A DNA stretch of 64,000 nucleotides from Planctomycetota bacterium (GCA_026692905.1 JAPLNL010000033.1:1-64000), one strand, 5' to 3'; shown: positions 18,737 to 28,985, numbered from the stretch's first letter. The notes: generated by a model from the letters alone, not told the origin. Program-made: numbers and translations.

Positions 18737-21700
18737 TTAGATTCTACGTTTTCTCGTGGATATTCGCTCTTCCTCGAGTTGAGTGTATGCGGCGAGCCAA
18801 GCAGCGTCGTCCAATTCAGATCGAACCATTTCCTTCGATAGAAGTACCGAGTCAAACGAAGAGTCATGAGGCTCGCGTGCCGACTCGCCCTCGCCGCCCG
18901 CGCTTCCGTTGATCGTATTGATGATCGAAAGAACATCGAGCGGACTGATCGCACCGTCGCCGTCGACATCATAGTCAGGCAAGTCAAGCGTGCTGGCGGG
19001 TCTTGGGAACAGCAATTGAGTTCTCCCCTCATTGACCGCATTGATAATTGCTAGCGCGTCCAATGGGTTAACACCGTCAACCCGATTGACATCCTGAGGG
19101 TTGAGCCGGTTTTGCCAAGGGGTCCTGTTCGAGATTCGGTTCACCGTAATGTTTAAGTTGTAAGACCTGCCATCAGCGCCAACCTCCGTGACAATAATGG
19201 GAACGGAAATCTGAAGTGGGTCGGTTTCGCTAACAAACTTCCCGGGCGCCAGGATCAATTTACCATCCTGAATCGCAAATCGGTCATCACTGGTAAGGAT
19301 CGTGTAATTTTGTCCGACATCTTGATCGGCGATCGAAATGGCTCCAAGGCTCAGTTCCGTTACGTTCGATAGCACCTTAGGCGTCGCAACAGAAGCTGCT
19401 GTAGGTGGGTCGTTGGCATCTAAGATGGAGATAGCAATAGTTTTTCGAGTCTGACGTTGCGGTGTACCTGAATCCTGGGCAATCACGACAATAGAATCGA
19501 CCGCGCTTCGTTCGAAATCAAAGAGTCCTGGACTATTCAATGACAGGTCGCCGGTCGTGGGGTTGATCGTGAATCTTGTATCGCTGCTCGGCAACGAGAA
19601 GCGGATCGTCTGACTGGAATCTCCATCGATCGCAGTTATTTTTGAGAACGAAGTACCCGCCACTTGGCGTTCGGAGAGAGAGATCGGTCCACTTGTAATT
19701 TGTGGATCGAATTCATTGACGTCTGTTACATTCAGAGTAAGCGAGGAGGTTGTCGTCAGTGGAGGAAGACCGTCGTCGAATGCGTCGACAAAGAATTGAT
19801 AGGAGGCCGCGGACTCGTGATCCAGCGATGCGTCAGGCTTAAGTGAAAGTCGCCCGGTGTTGCCATCTAACTTGAACAAGGTAGGTGGAGTTCCATTGAA
19901 ACGAAAACGAACTCGGTTGGTGGTGTCCTTATCTGGGGCCACTAAGAAACCGATGTCCGCGCCACCCAGGGTTGACTCAGGGATATTAAAAACGGTCGGT
20001 CTCAGGCCTGGTGCAAACTCATTCACGTCAAGAACTTCAATCGTTTTTGTCAGTCTAAGCGACAAAGGAGGCGTGCCACTGTCGGTCACTTGAATTTGGA
20101 TGTCCACCAAAGGCGTTTCTTCGAAGTTGAGCCTATTCCCGGAAGCCAGAAAAAGTTGGTTTCCAATAATTGCGAATCGCTGATCAAGCACTTGCCAAGT
20201 GAACTGGTCGCTCCGGTCCTTGTCTGTCGCGAACACGGTTCCAATGAAAACCCCAGTCGCATTCTCAGTCACCGTTGTGCCTATTAGTTCGATATTGGAT
20301 GGAGTGTCGTTGACATTGATGACAGACAACTGAAAGGGCAAAGTCGTAAACAGTCCCGCAGCGTCAGCGGCCTTTATCAACAGACTGTAGTCACCCACCT
20401 CCTCGTTGGTCGGGATGCCTATCAATTGACTTGTTGTTTCATCAAACGAAAGCCATGTAGGTGGTGGATTGCCGTTGGCTGAAATGATCGTGTAGCTCAA
20501 TGTCGCGTCATCCACGTCGGTGAACCATCCAGCTGGGATAGTCAAGCTAAATAAGTCGTCTTGGTTGACGCTAAAGGATTGGGGGGGAACTGTAGTTACC
20601 GGAGGATCGTTTACCGGCGAAATTTGAATGCTGATGCTCGCTCCTAACAAAGCGATTGGCCCATTCGAAGTAGCGTCGGCAACGTTGATTAGAGCTCTAC
20701 TGGACGTGGTAAAGGGACCAACATAGGAGTTATCTAGTGCTCGATAGCCAATAGGAATGGGGGTTCCGAAATAGTTTTTAGCTGGCAAAAACCGGAGCGA
20801 TGTTGATGCCGCTAAAACCAGACTATTCGCTGGACTAACGCTGCCAATGGGCAACCAAACGATCGAATTGAGGGAGTATTGCCAAACCCCAGTTGTCGAT
20901 GGGGCCGAGTTGGAGCTAACCGCGATTCCAGAAAGAGAACTTGAACGGTCGGGATCTTGAAAGGATGGACCGACTAGTTGCGTAATCGTTCGCCCTGCAG
21001 GATTTAGATTGTCTTCGCTAATCGTTGTTAAGGAGGCGTTGCCAGAAACAGGGGCGTCGTTGACTGGAATGACATTGACCAGAACCGTAGCTCGGTTGCT
21101 CGCTCCATTTAGCCCATTATCAAGGAATGCGGTCACCGTTCGCGGGGTAGGGGAAGGATCCTCACTTGTGTTCACAAAGGAAATCTGTGTCAAAAGCCGC
21201 TTGATGGCAGATGCATTTACCGCGGAATTGAGAGTGATGTTCAGCGATTGCCCTGGCCCTGAGTAATTGCCGATGAGTGCTCCGCCTAGCAGAATCTGAT
21301 CCCCACTGGTCGAGATTTCGTCCGGGGCCGTACCTGTATTGATAATATTGAGAACATCACCAGCCTCGACGTTACTGCCAATCATTACCGACAGCGACCC
21401 ACCGGCGTAGCTCGTGACGTTGAGATCCGTCACCGTGGCAGCGGGGGCAATGGCTACCGGCGCACTGTTTTCCGTATAGGTCACAATAGGACCCAAGTTG
21501 ATATCAATAACTTTCGTTGCAGGTACGATCGTGAAGTTGGTATTTGAAATATCAAAAAAGATATTCGAAGTTCCTTGAACGCGTACGCGCGCACTGGTGG
21601 TGGGAGTGTTTGGAATACGAACGATGGCAGTGCCGTTGTTTGGAGTCCTGGCCGCAACAATGTTCGGGTATGTTAGACCGCCGTCGGTAGAAATGCTGAT

Positions 21701-23479
21701 GTCGACCAATGCAGAGTTGATACCGTTTCCTGTTGTTCCCGCAACGTTCCACTCGATCGTTTGGAAAGTCAATCCTTCCCATGTGACATTTGTATTTGGA
21801 GTTACGACGGCGAACGGTGCTCCGGTATCAATAACCGAAATTCGCATGTTGTCATCGTCGAACGCTCCGCCAGCTGCGCGATTGTCGCGAGCTACCACAC
21901 GGAAATTGAGTTGTCGCGTAGTGGTCGGCAATCGCTCGCCAATGACCGTGGTGTTGTTCACGAGATCGGTCAAACGTGGCAATGTTCGAGTCGGATTGGC
22001 AGTTGGCGAAAAAACGCGAAACAGTGGGCCGACACCGTCGTCGCCAAGGGTCACCGAGCGAGCAGGTCCAAGGTCCCGTTGCTGCCAATCGTAAGTCAGT
22101 TGATCGCCGGCATTGAGATCGGATCCGGTCGCGGTCAATTCGAAGGGAGTACGTGCAGGAATCACGTAATCCGCCCCAGCACTGATCGTGGGGATGGAGT
22201 TGCCGCTGAGCACCCTAGTGCCGACGTTTGGAATGACCGAATCAACATGCTGCACGATTTCATCCAAGCTCACCGAGTGGAAATACGGATCGCTGTGTGG
22301 CTGCAGATCGTCAGAATTGCAAATGCCTGCGTAAGCTTGAATCGTAGTGCCGCTGCCGGGTTCGTAAGCTGTGCTGCCATTGCGTGCTGGGCAATTGCCA
22401 TCAACGCCATTGAAAGAGTGGTTGCCGCCAAATTGATGGCCCATTTCGTGAGCTACGAAGTCAACATAAAAATCGTCGCCAATCGGAGTTGGTAGGCCTG
22501 TCACTCCTTGCGCCTTTCTCGAGTTCACGCCGACGCTGCCAAGCGAAGCGACGCCTCCGCCACCGGTGGAAAAAACGTGGCCAATATCGTAGTTGGCATT
22601 GCCGATTATTCTGTCGACGATGGCTTGGTTTTCGCCCAACATTGTGCCACCGTTGTTGTTCGTATACCCGTCGGTGTTTGCATCGGTAAAGACGAGTCTG
22701 TCATTGTTCGCAACCAATTGAAATGCGATCGAAAGCTCCGTTTGATAGATGCCGGAGACACGATTCACGGCGGTAACAATGGCCGCTTGTCCCGACGCGA
22801 CAGTACCACCGTGGAATTTTGTATATTCCCCGGTCGCAGCCACAGCCATGCGATACGTTCTTAATTCGGTACCGCTACGGGGTTGTGATGAACCTAAATT
22901 GGATGGGTTGCTTCCGGAGGAGATGCCGCCGCCCTTTTGTTGGCCGATGTCTGCCTCAAGCTCTTGAAAGCCAGGGGCCTCTTTTGCGGAGCCTCTGGCA
23001 TAAACAGCATAGAAGTCCGAGGGGAGGTTGGAATACGGATCGACATAGTAGGTTCCCTCGGGAGAAATGACTTGTGCGTGAAAGCCCTGCGGAGTTAAAT
23101 CCAACCGAATCGTCGACGCCGCGTTATCGATTCCTTGACCAGCATATGTCTGAATCTCAGGAAACTTGGCCGCCAGTTCCGGTGCCATAATCGAGGAAAC
23201 GAAAATGCTGAAACGCTCCATGGTCCCATTCGGTTTAGGGACACTCAAGATCGAACTTTCCGTAGGCACCGGACTTAGATGGGCGGGAGCGGCCGCGAGT
23301 TGACTTCGAAGAGCATTGGAATCAAGTGTTGCCAGCTTGAAGTCTCGTGTACGTAGGAACGAGGGCAAACCAGCCGGGATATCCGAGTTATCGGCGTAAT
23401 TCCAGAGCCCTGCAAGCATTTTTCGTGCCTCCAGTTGTTCTATCGTGAGTCGCTTCTTTGTTTTGGAATGGGTTGTCAT
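18737..23479 (-). CDS. Giant exported metalloprotease with cadherin-like repeats and dockerin-like C-terminus
   Basis: About 1580 residues. The N-terminus carries the planctomycete export-associated motif KKRLTIEQLEARKMLAG in place of a classical signal peptide. A reprolysin/M12B-type catalytic domain has FVAHEMGHQFGGNH, with zinc ligands His344, His348 and His354 and catalytic Glu345. After that come beta-sandwich and cadherin-like modules (repeated DVNEFxPxI, ILDANDPP, VTDVNEFDP; about 450-1430). Two calcium-loop dockerin-type repeats (DVNRVDGVNPLDALAIIN and DVDGDGAISPLDVLSIIN, about 1455-1525) lie near the end. I start at base 23479 (MTTHSKTKK) with a GGGAAG site, not at the further upstream methionine. 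A large extracellular, calcium-dependent, surface-attached protease is likely. Confidence 0.9.
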   Translation of the reverse strand: MTTHSKTKKRLTIEQLEARKMLAGLWNYADNSDIPAGLPSFLRTRDFKLATLDSNALRSQLAAAPAHLSPVPTESSILSVPKPNGTMERFSIFVSSIMAPELAAKFPEIQTYAGQGIDNAASTIRLDLTPQGFHAQVISPEGTYYVDPYSNLPSDFYAVYARGSAKEAPGFQELEADIGQQKGGGISSGSNPSNLGSSQPRSGTELRTYRMAVAATGEYTKFHGGTVASGQAAIVTAVNRVSGIYQTELSIAFQLVANNDRLVFTDANTDGYTNNNGGTMLGENQAIVDRIIGNANYDIGHVFSTGGGGVASLGSVGVNSRKAQGVTGLPTPIGDDFYVDFVAHEMGHQFGGNHSFNGVDGNCPARNGSTAYEPGSGTTIQAYAGICNSDDLQPHSDPYFHSVSLDEIVQHVDSVIPNVGTRVLSGNSIPTISAGADYVIPARTPFELTATGSDLNAGDQLTYDWQQRDLGPARSVTLGDDGVGPLFRVFSPTANPTRTLPRLTDLVNNTTVIGERLPTTTRQLNFRVVARDNRAAGGAFDDDNMRISVIDTGAPFAVVTPNTNVTWEGLTFQTIEWNVAGTTGNGINSALVDISISTDGGLTYPNIVAARTPNNGTAIVRIPNTPTTSARVRVQGTSNIFFDISNTNFTIVPATKVIDINLGPIVTYTENSAPVAIAPAATVTDLNVTSYAGGSLSVMIGSNVEAGDVLNIINTGTAPDEISTSGDQILLGGALIGNYSGPGQSLNITLNSAVNASAIKRLLTQISFVNTSEDPSPTPRTVTAFLDNGLNGASNRATVLVNVIPVNDAPVSGNASLTTISEDNLNPAGRTITQLVGPSFQDPDRSSSLSGIAVSSNSAPSTTGVWQYSLNSIVWLPIGSVSPANSLVLAASTSLRFLPAKNYFGTPIPIGYRALDNSYVGPFTTSSRALINVADATSNGPIALLGASISIQISPVNDPPVTTVPPQSFSVNQDDLFSLTIPAGWFTDVDDATLSYTIISANGNPPPTWLSFDETTSQLIGIPTNEEVGDYSLLIKAADAAGLFTTLPFQLSVINVNDTPSNIELIGTTVTENATGVFIGTVFATDKDRSDQFTWQVLDQRFAIIGNQLFLASGNRLNFEETPLVDIQIQVTDSGTPPLSLRLTKTIEVLDVNEFAPGLRPTVFNIPESTLGGADIGFLVAPDKDTTNRVRFRFNGTPPTLFKLDGNTGRLSLKPDASLDHESAASYQFFVDAFDDGLPPLTTTSSLTLNVTDVNEFDPQITSGPISLSERQVAGTSFSKITAIDGDSSQTIRFSLPSSDTRFTINPTTGDLSLNSPGLFDFERSAVDSIVVIAQDSGTPQRQTRKTIAISILDANDPPTAASVATPKVLSNVTELSLGAISIADQDVGQNYTILTSDDRFAIQDGKLILAPGKFVSETDPLQISVPIIVTEVGADGRSYNLNITVNRISNRTPWQNRLNPQDVNRVDGVNPLDALAIINAVNEGRTQLLFPRPASTLDLPDYDVDGDGAISPLDVLSIINTINGSAGGEGESAREPHDSSFDSVLLSKEMVRSELDDAAWLAAYTQLEEERISTRKRRI

Positions 23480-23837
23480 GGTGTGTTCTTCCCTCTCATT
23501 GAATCTCAATCAAGCCAAAAAACCGAACCCATCGACTCAGGACGCGGATCGCTAGGCGTTCGTTTCACTGCGTTTAATGAAGGATAGAGTCGTTTAAAAG
23601 TATAATGGCGAACCGTGTCAAATAAAGACCCGTTACCGCAAAACGGATGAAACTTGAGTGTAGCCATTTGGTGGTTTAAAAACCCGCAAATACTCAGAAA
23701 AAGTTCCGCAATTTAACAACAACCCAAAAAAGTTAGTGTCGACAATCAAGAAGCTCCTAGCCGTGGTTCTCAACGAATGTCGAGCATTTTAAGAAACCGG
23801 GGCTAACCGCCCAATGGCTTATTCATTTCCTCCGTTC
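23480..23837. other. Intergenic region between the giant protease and the MBL gene
   Basis: About 360 bases upstream of the giant protease gene. It holds the degenerate family A hairpin at 23757-23820 and an AT-rich stretch (23600-23750) that may include the promoter of the protease gene. No open frame worth supporting was seen. Confidence 0.5.
23757..23820. repeat. REP-like hairpin element, family A, copy 3 (degenerate)
   Basis: The core GTTCTCAACGAATGTCGAG has one change in the inner stem relative to the 29063 copy. The right arm AACCGGGGCTAACCGCCCAA is kept; the left arm is shortened to TAGCCGTGG. It lies 17 bases from the stop codon of the MBL-fold nuclease gene. Confidence 0.75.
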
Positions 23838-25223
23838 CTAAAGAGCTACGCCCTCTTTGCGTTTCGGTGCACGCACGTCTTCGAATCCCATTTCACGAAG
23901 TTGTTTCTCTAGGGCAAGCATCTGGGGCGGTTCGCCGTGTACGAGGCGGACTTTGCCTGTTGCCTCGACTGCCCCGCCAAGCAACGCAGCAAAGTCTGCT
24001 TCATCGGCGTGCCCTGAGAAACCTCGAACCTCTGCCACGTCGATCCACTTGTTCCATTTTTGTCCTTGAAAGGTTACTACAGGAATGGGTGATAACAACT
24101 TATGTCCCAACGAATCTGGTGCTTGATAACTCACCAAGACTATCGTAGATCGCGGATCGTCGATGTGAGCTCGCAAGTGCTGAACGATCCGGCCTCCCTC
24201 GCACATTCCGCCTGAAGCGATAATGATACATGGCTCGCGCTGCGTCGTGCACATCCAAGCGTCTTCTTCTGTTTCAAGCCACTCGCTTGGAATCTCGTCG
24301 GCCTCGGGTAACAGTACGCTTTGGTACTGTTGACATACGAAGTCGATTTCTTGAGCGAGCGGGCTATCCACGTAGATCGGCACACGAGGCAATTGTCCAC
24401 TTGCCATCCACTGTCGGATGTAATGGAGCACTAAATGGGTGCGGCCAAGACTAAACGCAGGTATGAGAACTTTCCCGCCTCTAGCAATCGTCTTATGAAC
24501 AATAGCAGCCATCTTGGCGGCCATCGTTTCGAGCGAGTCGTGCATCTTACCGCCATAGGTGCTCTCGCAGATAATGAGATCGGCGGCCGGGACGGGCGAC
24601 GGCTCTGCTACGTAGGGAACTCCGCGACGTCCCAAATCTCCAGTGAAGGTAATTGTGTATTGGCGATCGTCACTCTTCATTCGGACGCAGACCATAGCGC
24701 TCCCGAGAATATGACCAGAATCGATAAAGCGGATCTGGACGTCTGGGTTAACATCGATCGGCTGCAAATAGTCAACACCAACACAGGCTGCGATCGTGTC
24801 CTCAACGTCCTCAAACGTAAAGAGCACAGGCGGCTTGCCTCGCATGTTTCGTCCACCAAACCGAGCAAATTCGTTTTCTTGAATCCGAGCCGAGTCCATC
24901 AGCATGACTTCGGTCAAGTCGCGTGTTGCGTTCGTGCAGTAGATCGGTCCCGAAAAGCCCTGCCGCACCAAATTGGGCAGATTGCCACAATGATCCGCGT
25001 GAGCATGGCTCAAAAAAACAGCATCAATCGTTGTCGGATCAAACGGGAAATTTGCGTTTCGCAGTCTGGCTTCTTCGCGAGGGCCACGAAATTGGCCGCA
25101 GTCCATTAAAAACCGATAAGGCCCCGCCTCTAGCAGGTGCATCGAGCCGGAAACAGACTGTGTGGCTCCTAGAAAAGTGACGGTCGGCGCGGTTGCAATA
25201 CGGGCATCGGAAAGCTGATTCAT
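23838..25223 (-). CDS. MBL-fold beta-CASP RNA-processing exonuclease-like protein
   Basis: The protein belongs to the metallo-beta-lactamase/beta-CASP group related to CPSF-73 and Ysh1, which cut RNA with two zinc ions. The metal motif is LSHAHADHCGNLP (His73, His75, Asp77, His78). A beta-CASP domain follows (about 200-330), with VLIPAFSLGRTHLVLHYI and YVDSPLA. The C-terminal RNA-specificity region has ASGGMCEGGRIVQHL and the final zinc-ligand block VRGFSGHADEADF. Starting at ATG 25223 gives about 461 residues; the 54-codon upstream extension looks non-coding. It is divergent from queC. Bacterial members are poorly studied, and the substrate RNA is unknown. Confidence 0.93.
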   Translation of the reverse strand: MNQLSDARIATAPTVTFLGATQSVSGSMHLLEAGPYRFLMDCGQFRGPREEARLRNANFPFDPTTIDAVFLSHAHADHCGNLPNLVRQGFSGPIYCTNATRDLTEVMLMDSARIQENEFARFGGRNMRGKPPVLFTFEDVEDTIAACVGVDYLQPIDVNPDVQIRFIDSGHILGSAMVCVRMKSDDRQYTITFTGDLGRRGVPYVAEPSPVPAADLIICESTYGGKMHDSLETMAAKMAAIVHKTIARGGKVLIPAFSLGRTHLVLHYIRQWMASGQLPRVPIYVDSPLAQEIDFVCQQYQSVLLPEADEIPSEWLETEEDAWMCTTQREPCIIIASGGMCEGGRIVQHLRAHIDDPRSTIVLVSYQAPDSLGHKLLSPIPVVTFQGQKWNKWIDVAEVRGFSGHADEADFAALLGGAVEATGKVRLVHGEPPQMLALEKQLREMGFEDVRAPKRKEGVAL

Positions 25224-25385
25224 GTCAGCATTGTACCGTATAGTCAAAAGAAAAGTGGCCAGATCGGGCGTATTGACCTTCCATGGCAAGGGTAGCGTGA
25301 TGAAAATCGAATCTCCTTTCCAAATCCAAGTAGAACCCGCTCCCTTCAAAACAACTATTTCCAGAACTGTTTCGTTTTCATCCAA

Positions 25386-26078
25386 ATGACTTCACCTCTT
25401 AAACCCGCTGTGGTTTTACTCAGCGGTGGCCTTGACTCCGCCACGTGCTTAGCGATTTGCAAAGATCGCGGATTTGCTCCTTACGCGATCAGTTTTCGAT
25501 ACGGCCAACGCCATGCGATCGAACTGACAAAAGCTGCGGCCATTGCGAAACAAGCTGGCGTTGCGAAACATGTTGTCATCAATATCGACTTGGGCGCGAT
25601 CGGCGGCAGCGCACTTACCGACAATAGCTTACTAGTTCCTAAGCATGACCTGGTTTCGGACATTGGCGCCGAAATTCCACTCACGTATGTCCCTGCTCGA
25701 AACACCGTTTTCCTGGCCTATGCGTTGGGTTGGGCGGAAGTGCTGGGGGCGCTGGATATTTTTATCGGCGTCAATGCATTGGACTATAGCGGCTACCCGG
25801 ACTGCCGGCCTGAATTTATTGCCGCTTTTGAAACGATGGCCAATCTGGCAACCAAGGCTGGAGTTGAGGGTAAGTCGCTCAAAATACACACCCCCCTCAT
25901 CGACATGACCAAAGCCGAAATCATTAGACTAGGGCTGTCATTGGGAGTCGATTATTCGCAGACCTTCTCCTGTTATGACCCTGACGAGAGTGGAACCGCT
26001 TGCGGCCATTGCGATTCATGCCTATTGCGTCTTCGCGGCTTCGAACAAAACCACATGAAAGATCCGGCGCTATTGTAA
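25386..26078 (+). CDS. queC: 7-cyano-7-deazaguanine synthase QueC
   Basis: QueC converts 7-carboxy-7-deazaguanine to preQ0 with ATP and ammonia, on the way to the tRNA base queuosine. The P-loop [15 protein letters not shown] is at the N-terminus, [12 protein letters not shown] follows, and the zinc site is [17 protein letters not shown] (Cys196, 206, 209, 212). Its 230 residues fit the family. queD, queE and queF are not adjacent. It is divergent from the MBL nuclease gene with a 162-base gap. Confidence 0.97.
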   Translation: MTSPLKPAVVLLSGGLDSATCLAICKDRGFAPYAISFRYGQRHAIELTKAAAIAKQAGVAKHVVINIDLGAIGGSALTDNSLLVPKHDLVSDIGAEIPLTYVPARNTVFLAYALGWAEVLGALDIFIGVNALDYSGYPDCRPEFIAAFETMANLATKAGVEGKSLKIHTPLIDMTKAEIIRLGLSLGVDYSQTFSCYDPDESGTACGHCDSCLLRLRGFEQNHMKDPALL

Positions 26079-26143
26079 AAAGGTATGTGCCGGGGACGCT
26101 AGCCTCGCCACTTAATCGACAGAATGCACGTAACTTAGCTGAT

Positions 26144-26203
26144 TGGTAACCCGATGCGTAAGCGAGGAATTCGGCATGTCCTCGCTCACGCCTCGGGCTA
26201 CCA
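26144..26203. repeat. 25-base imperfect inverted repeat between queC and the thioredoxin gene
   Basis: Arms 26144-26168 (TGGTAACCCGATGCGTAAGC...) and 26179-26203 match at 22 of 25 positions across a 10-base loop. The arm consensus TAGCCCGAGGCGTGAGCGAG resembles intergenic palindromes common in planctomycete genomes. It may end the queC transcript. Confidence 0.8.
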
Positions 26204-26268
26204 AAAATGCATAGCCAGCACGAATCGCCAACCGACACCCATCCCAAACCCCACGCAAAGCCTCAACC

Positions 26269-27465
26269 ATGAAAAAACATTCCTTCGTCTTACTCGCCAT
26301 TCTGATATCCGTTGGTTGCCAACCGAGTGCAACCGATCGCGTTAAGTCGGTTAAGAGCGCAACCCCAGAACCTCAGGCGGTGCAGATGACGGCCGGTGCA
26401 CCTGACTCGCTGATTGCTCCTCGCTATTCACCACCGGGTAAAGGACTCGAACTGAAACCTATCGAGATACCGGCGTCTCAAGGATTCGATGGCCTTGAAA
26501 CCGAAGTGGTCCTAGGTTCGCCTATTGAGAAGCAAACGCCAATCAAAATGCTTATCTCCCGAGCAGCTGCCGGTGAAGCCTATACGAAGCTCACGATTGA
26601 CTCCAACGGAGATGGAAAGTACGACGAAGAGGCGATCATGATTAAAACGACGGAGTCGCGAGGCAATATTTGGTCCAGTTTTTCGGCAACGCTTAAGGTC
26701 AATTACATCGCTGACAAAACCACTACGGAAGACTACCCGGTTACACTATGGATCGCAGTCGCCTCGCTTGATGAGCAACCTAAAGTCCTTCGAATATCGC
26801 GTCGCGGGTTCAAGTTCGGAGAGTTGCAAGTAGGTAGTCAAAAAGTAACCGTTGTCATAAGTGACTCAAACAACGACGCCATTTATGGCGAAGGGGATTG
26901 GTGGGAGTTGCGATCCATGGATGGACCTGCAAAGAGCTCCGAGATGCGGAGAGTTGGCGAATATGCTTGGCTGGGTGAATCCGCTTACAAGCTCGAAGTG
27001 AACGATGTGCGGGGCAGTTCAGTCAAACTCGCTGCGTTTGACCCGGGAATAACGCGTGCGGAGGACGCACTTGCTCGCGACCCGTATGGTGCCGACAAAA
27101 AGGCAATTAAGGCTGACAAGCCGCTTGAGTTCCGTCACGATATCGACGCCGCGATTGCAGAAGCGGTCGACAAGAAGCAACGATGTTTTATCAAGTTCGA
27201 AACAACTTGGTGCGGCCCATGCCAAATGATGACGCAAAACGTATTCACGGCCAAGGATGTGGTCGATGCGTCCAAAGATGTGGTCTGCGTGAAGATCAAC
27301 GGCGACCAGCGGCGCGATTTAGTCGAGCGATATGCCGTCAAGGCGTACCCGACCGGACTTATGATCGCAGCTGATGGAACAGAGGCAGCACGCTTTGTAG
27401 GCTACCAAAAAGTTACCGACATGACCGATTTCCTCAAAGAAAAGAAAGCGGAACCAACGAAGTAA
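26269..27465 (+). CDS. Thioredoxin-fold lipoprotein with large N-terminal domain
   Basis: A lipoprotein signal (MKKHSFVLLAILISVGC, lipobox SVGC) anchors the protein. A domain of about 250 residues without a family I recognise follows; it contains aspartate-rich loops (DSNGDGKYDEE, DSNNDAIYGEGDWW) that look like calcium-binding turns. The last 120 residues form a thioredoxin fold with the active site TTWCGPCQMM and the cis-proline region KAYPTGLMI. It probably reduces or shuttles disulfides outside the cytoplasm. It stands alone, with no partner gene beside it. Confidence 0.88.
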   Translation: MKKHSFVLLAILISVGCQPSATDRVKSVKSATPEPQAVQMTAGAPDSLIAPRYSPPGKGLELKPIEIPASQGFDGLETEVVLGSPIEKQTPIKMLISRAAAGEAYTKLTIDSNGDGKYDEEAIMIKTTESRGNIWSSFSATLKVNYIADKTTTEDYPVTLWIAVASLDEQPKVLRISRRGFKFGELQVGSQKVTVVISDSNNDAIYGEGDWWELRSMDGPAKSSEMRRVGEYAWLGESAYKLEVNDVRGSSVKLAAFDPGITRAEDALARDPYGADKKAIKADKPLEFRHDIDAAIAEAVDKKQRCFIKFETTWCGPCQMMTQNVFTAKDVVDASKDVVCVKINGDQRRDLVERYAVKAYPTGLMIAADGTEAARFVGYQKVTDMTDFLKEKKAEPTK

Positions 27466-27532
27466 CACGATCGCCGCAGTTCTCGACGAGTAAAACACAC
27501 GGCGATTTGCTTAGGATCGCAAGGCTAATTGC

Positions 27533-28783
27533 TCATCGCAGCACTTTGAGCTTTGGTAGTTTGGCTTGCAGCTCCGTAACCGCTGTTTCGCTAACTTGAG
27601 TGTTGTTCAAGATCAGGTCCTTTAAGTTGGCCAGAGAACCCAACCCACCAATACCCGTATCGGTAATGGATGTCTTGCCTAAATGCAGAAATTCCAATGA
27701 CTGCATCTTTGCGAGGTGAAGCACAACTCCATCGTCGATCGCTTGAATGTCGTCCAGATTGAGTCGCTTGAGTTTCAAACTCGTGAGGGAAGCGACTCCC
27801 GCATTGGTCACTTTCGTCCGCAATAGATTCAGATCTTCAAGCTTCTTCATTTTGCTGATCGCTGCCAAAGCCTTGTCGTCTGTCTCAGTTTCACCCAAGT
27901 CGATCGACGTAACGCTTTCAAATTTGGCGATATGATCTATCAAACCCTGTTTGGTGACGCCTGAAGCGCGAAGCTTCAATTTCGCCATCTCCCTACCTTG
28001 GGAGAGGACTCGCAAAGCATTGTCGCCTGCTGGCGTTTTGTAAATGTCGAACTCCTTTAGTTTGGTCATCCCAGCGAGCGCGTCGAAGGAAGCATCCGTA
28101 ATCGAACACTCTTTAAGGGAGATAGCCACCATGTTGGTCAAATTGCGTAGCGATGGCATTCCGGCATCGGTTATACCGGGCCCGCCTAGGCTAAGATTTC
28201 GCAATTTGGTCAACCCCTGCAAGTGAACTAAGCCTGCACTGGTCACCTGAGCGCAGTCCGATATGTCAAGCAACTCCAACTGCGCGAGAGCCTTGATTTG
28301 AGCCAAACCGGTGTCTGAAATCTTAGTCTTGGCCAATCGCAATCGTTTGATCGACAAGCTACCAGCGATGCTTGAGAGAGCGGCATCCGATATGGAGCAT
28401 CCGTCAAGATTCAGCTCTTCGAGCTTCGCGAAATTGGAAATGGCGGCGACCGACTCGTCGGTAGCGCTCGACAGATCAAGTCGCAACGCTTTTAGATTCG
28501 GCAATGCCGCAAGAGCCAAGATGCGTTCGTGAGTGGCCTTGGAACCAGTCATGGAAACGCTTTGAATCGTAGGGATTTCGAGAAGCTGAGGAAAGGCATC
28601 GACCCAACTATCTCCGCACTTGCGAAAATCGACGGCAACCAGTTCGCCGTCTTTCTCAGTGACAACCACCCCACCAAGAGACTTGATTTTACGTGTATTC
28701 GCGGTGTCCGCTTTTTGTCCAAATGCGAACGTTGCGGATAGGGAGACGAGGCAGAGCAAAGTCAACTTGATTGGGATTCGCAT
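27533..28783 (-). CDS. Exported leucine-rich-repeat protein
   Basis: A signal peptide (MRIPIKLTLLCLVSLSATFAFGQ) is followed by about 13 leucine-rich repeats of 23-25 residues of the cysteine-containing/RNI type, for example LEELNLDGCSISDAALSSIAG and LKRLRLAKTKISDTGLAQIKAL in shape. Such repeats form a curved binding surface, and no catalytic domain is present. The open frame reaches 73 codons further upstream, but that part translates an intergenic GC-rich repeat, so I start at base 28783. Planctomycetes encode many such proteins; the partner is unknown. Confidence 0.9.
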   Translation of the reverse strand: MRIPIKLTLLCLVSLSATFAFGQKADTANTRKIKSLGGVVVTEKDGELVAVDFRKCGDSWVDAFPQLLEIPTIQSVSMTGSKATHERILALAALPNLKALRLDLSSATDESVAAISNFAKLEELNLDGCSISDAALSSIAGSLSIKRLRLAKTKISDTGLAQIKALAQLELLDISDCAQVTSAGLVHLQGLTKLRNLSLGGPGITDAGMPSLRNLTNMVAISLKECSITDASFDALAGMTKLKEFDIYKTPAGDNALRVLSQGREMAKLKLRASGVTKQGLIDHIAKFESVTSIDLGETETDDKALAAISKMKKLEDLNLLRTKVTNAGVASLTSLKLKRLNLDDIQAIDDGVVLHLAKMQSLEFLHLGKTSITDTGIGGLGSLANLKDLILNNTQVSETAVTELQAKLPKLKVLR

Positions 28784-28934
28784 TGGATTCTGCAGACGTG
28801 GGAAAGGTAAAACTCTGGAAGCCGGTTCTGGACACCCCAAAATGATAACAAGAATGGTTTTGGATTTCTGGTGGCAATCCATCGTTGCGGAAGTGTCCAG
28901 CGAGAGCAAAAGACAGGCTGAAAGGGCCCGATAT

Positions 28935-28985
28935 CCTAACTCCCCTTCTCCTCCTCGGGAGGAGAAGGGGCTAGGGGATGACGAG
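28935..28985. repeat. GC-rich hairpin repeat near the LRR gene start
   Basis: CTCCCCTTCTCCTCC and GGAGGAGAAGGGG form a hairpin (about 28941-28975) of the same type as at 4600 and 12255, although not the same sequence. It lies about 150 bases upstream of the LRR gene in the gap before the HD gene. The rest of 28784-29253 contains the family A element and no gene. Confidence 0.6.

Noticed and set aside
25224-25385. 54-codon extension of the MBL-fold nuclease
   Set aside because: No conserved residues; the family start fits MNQLSDARIA at 25223.
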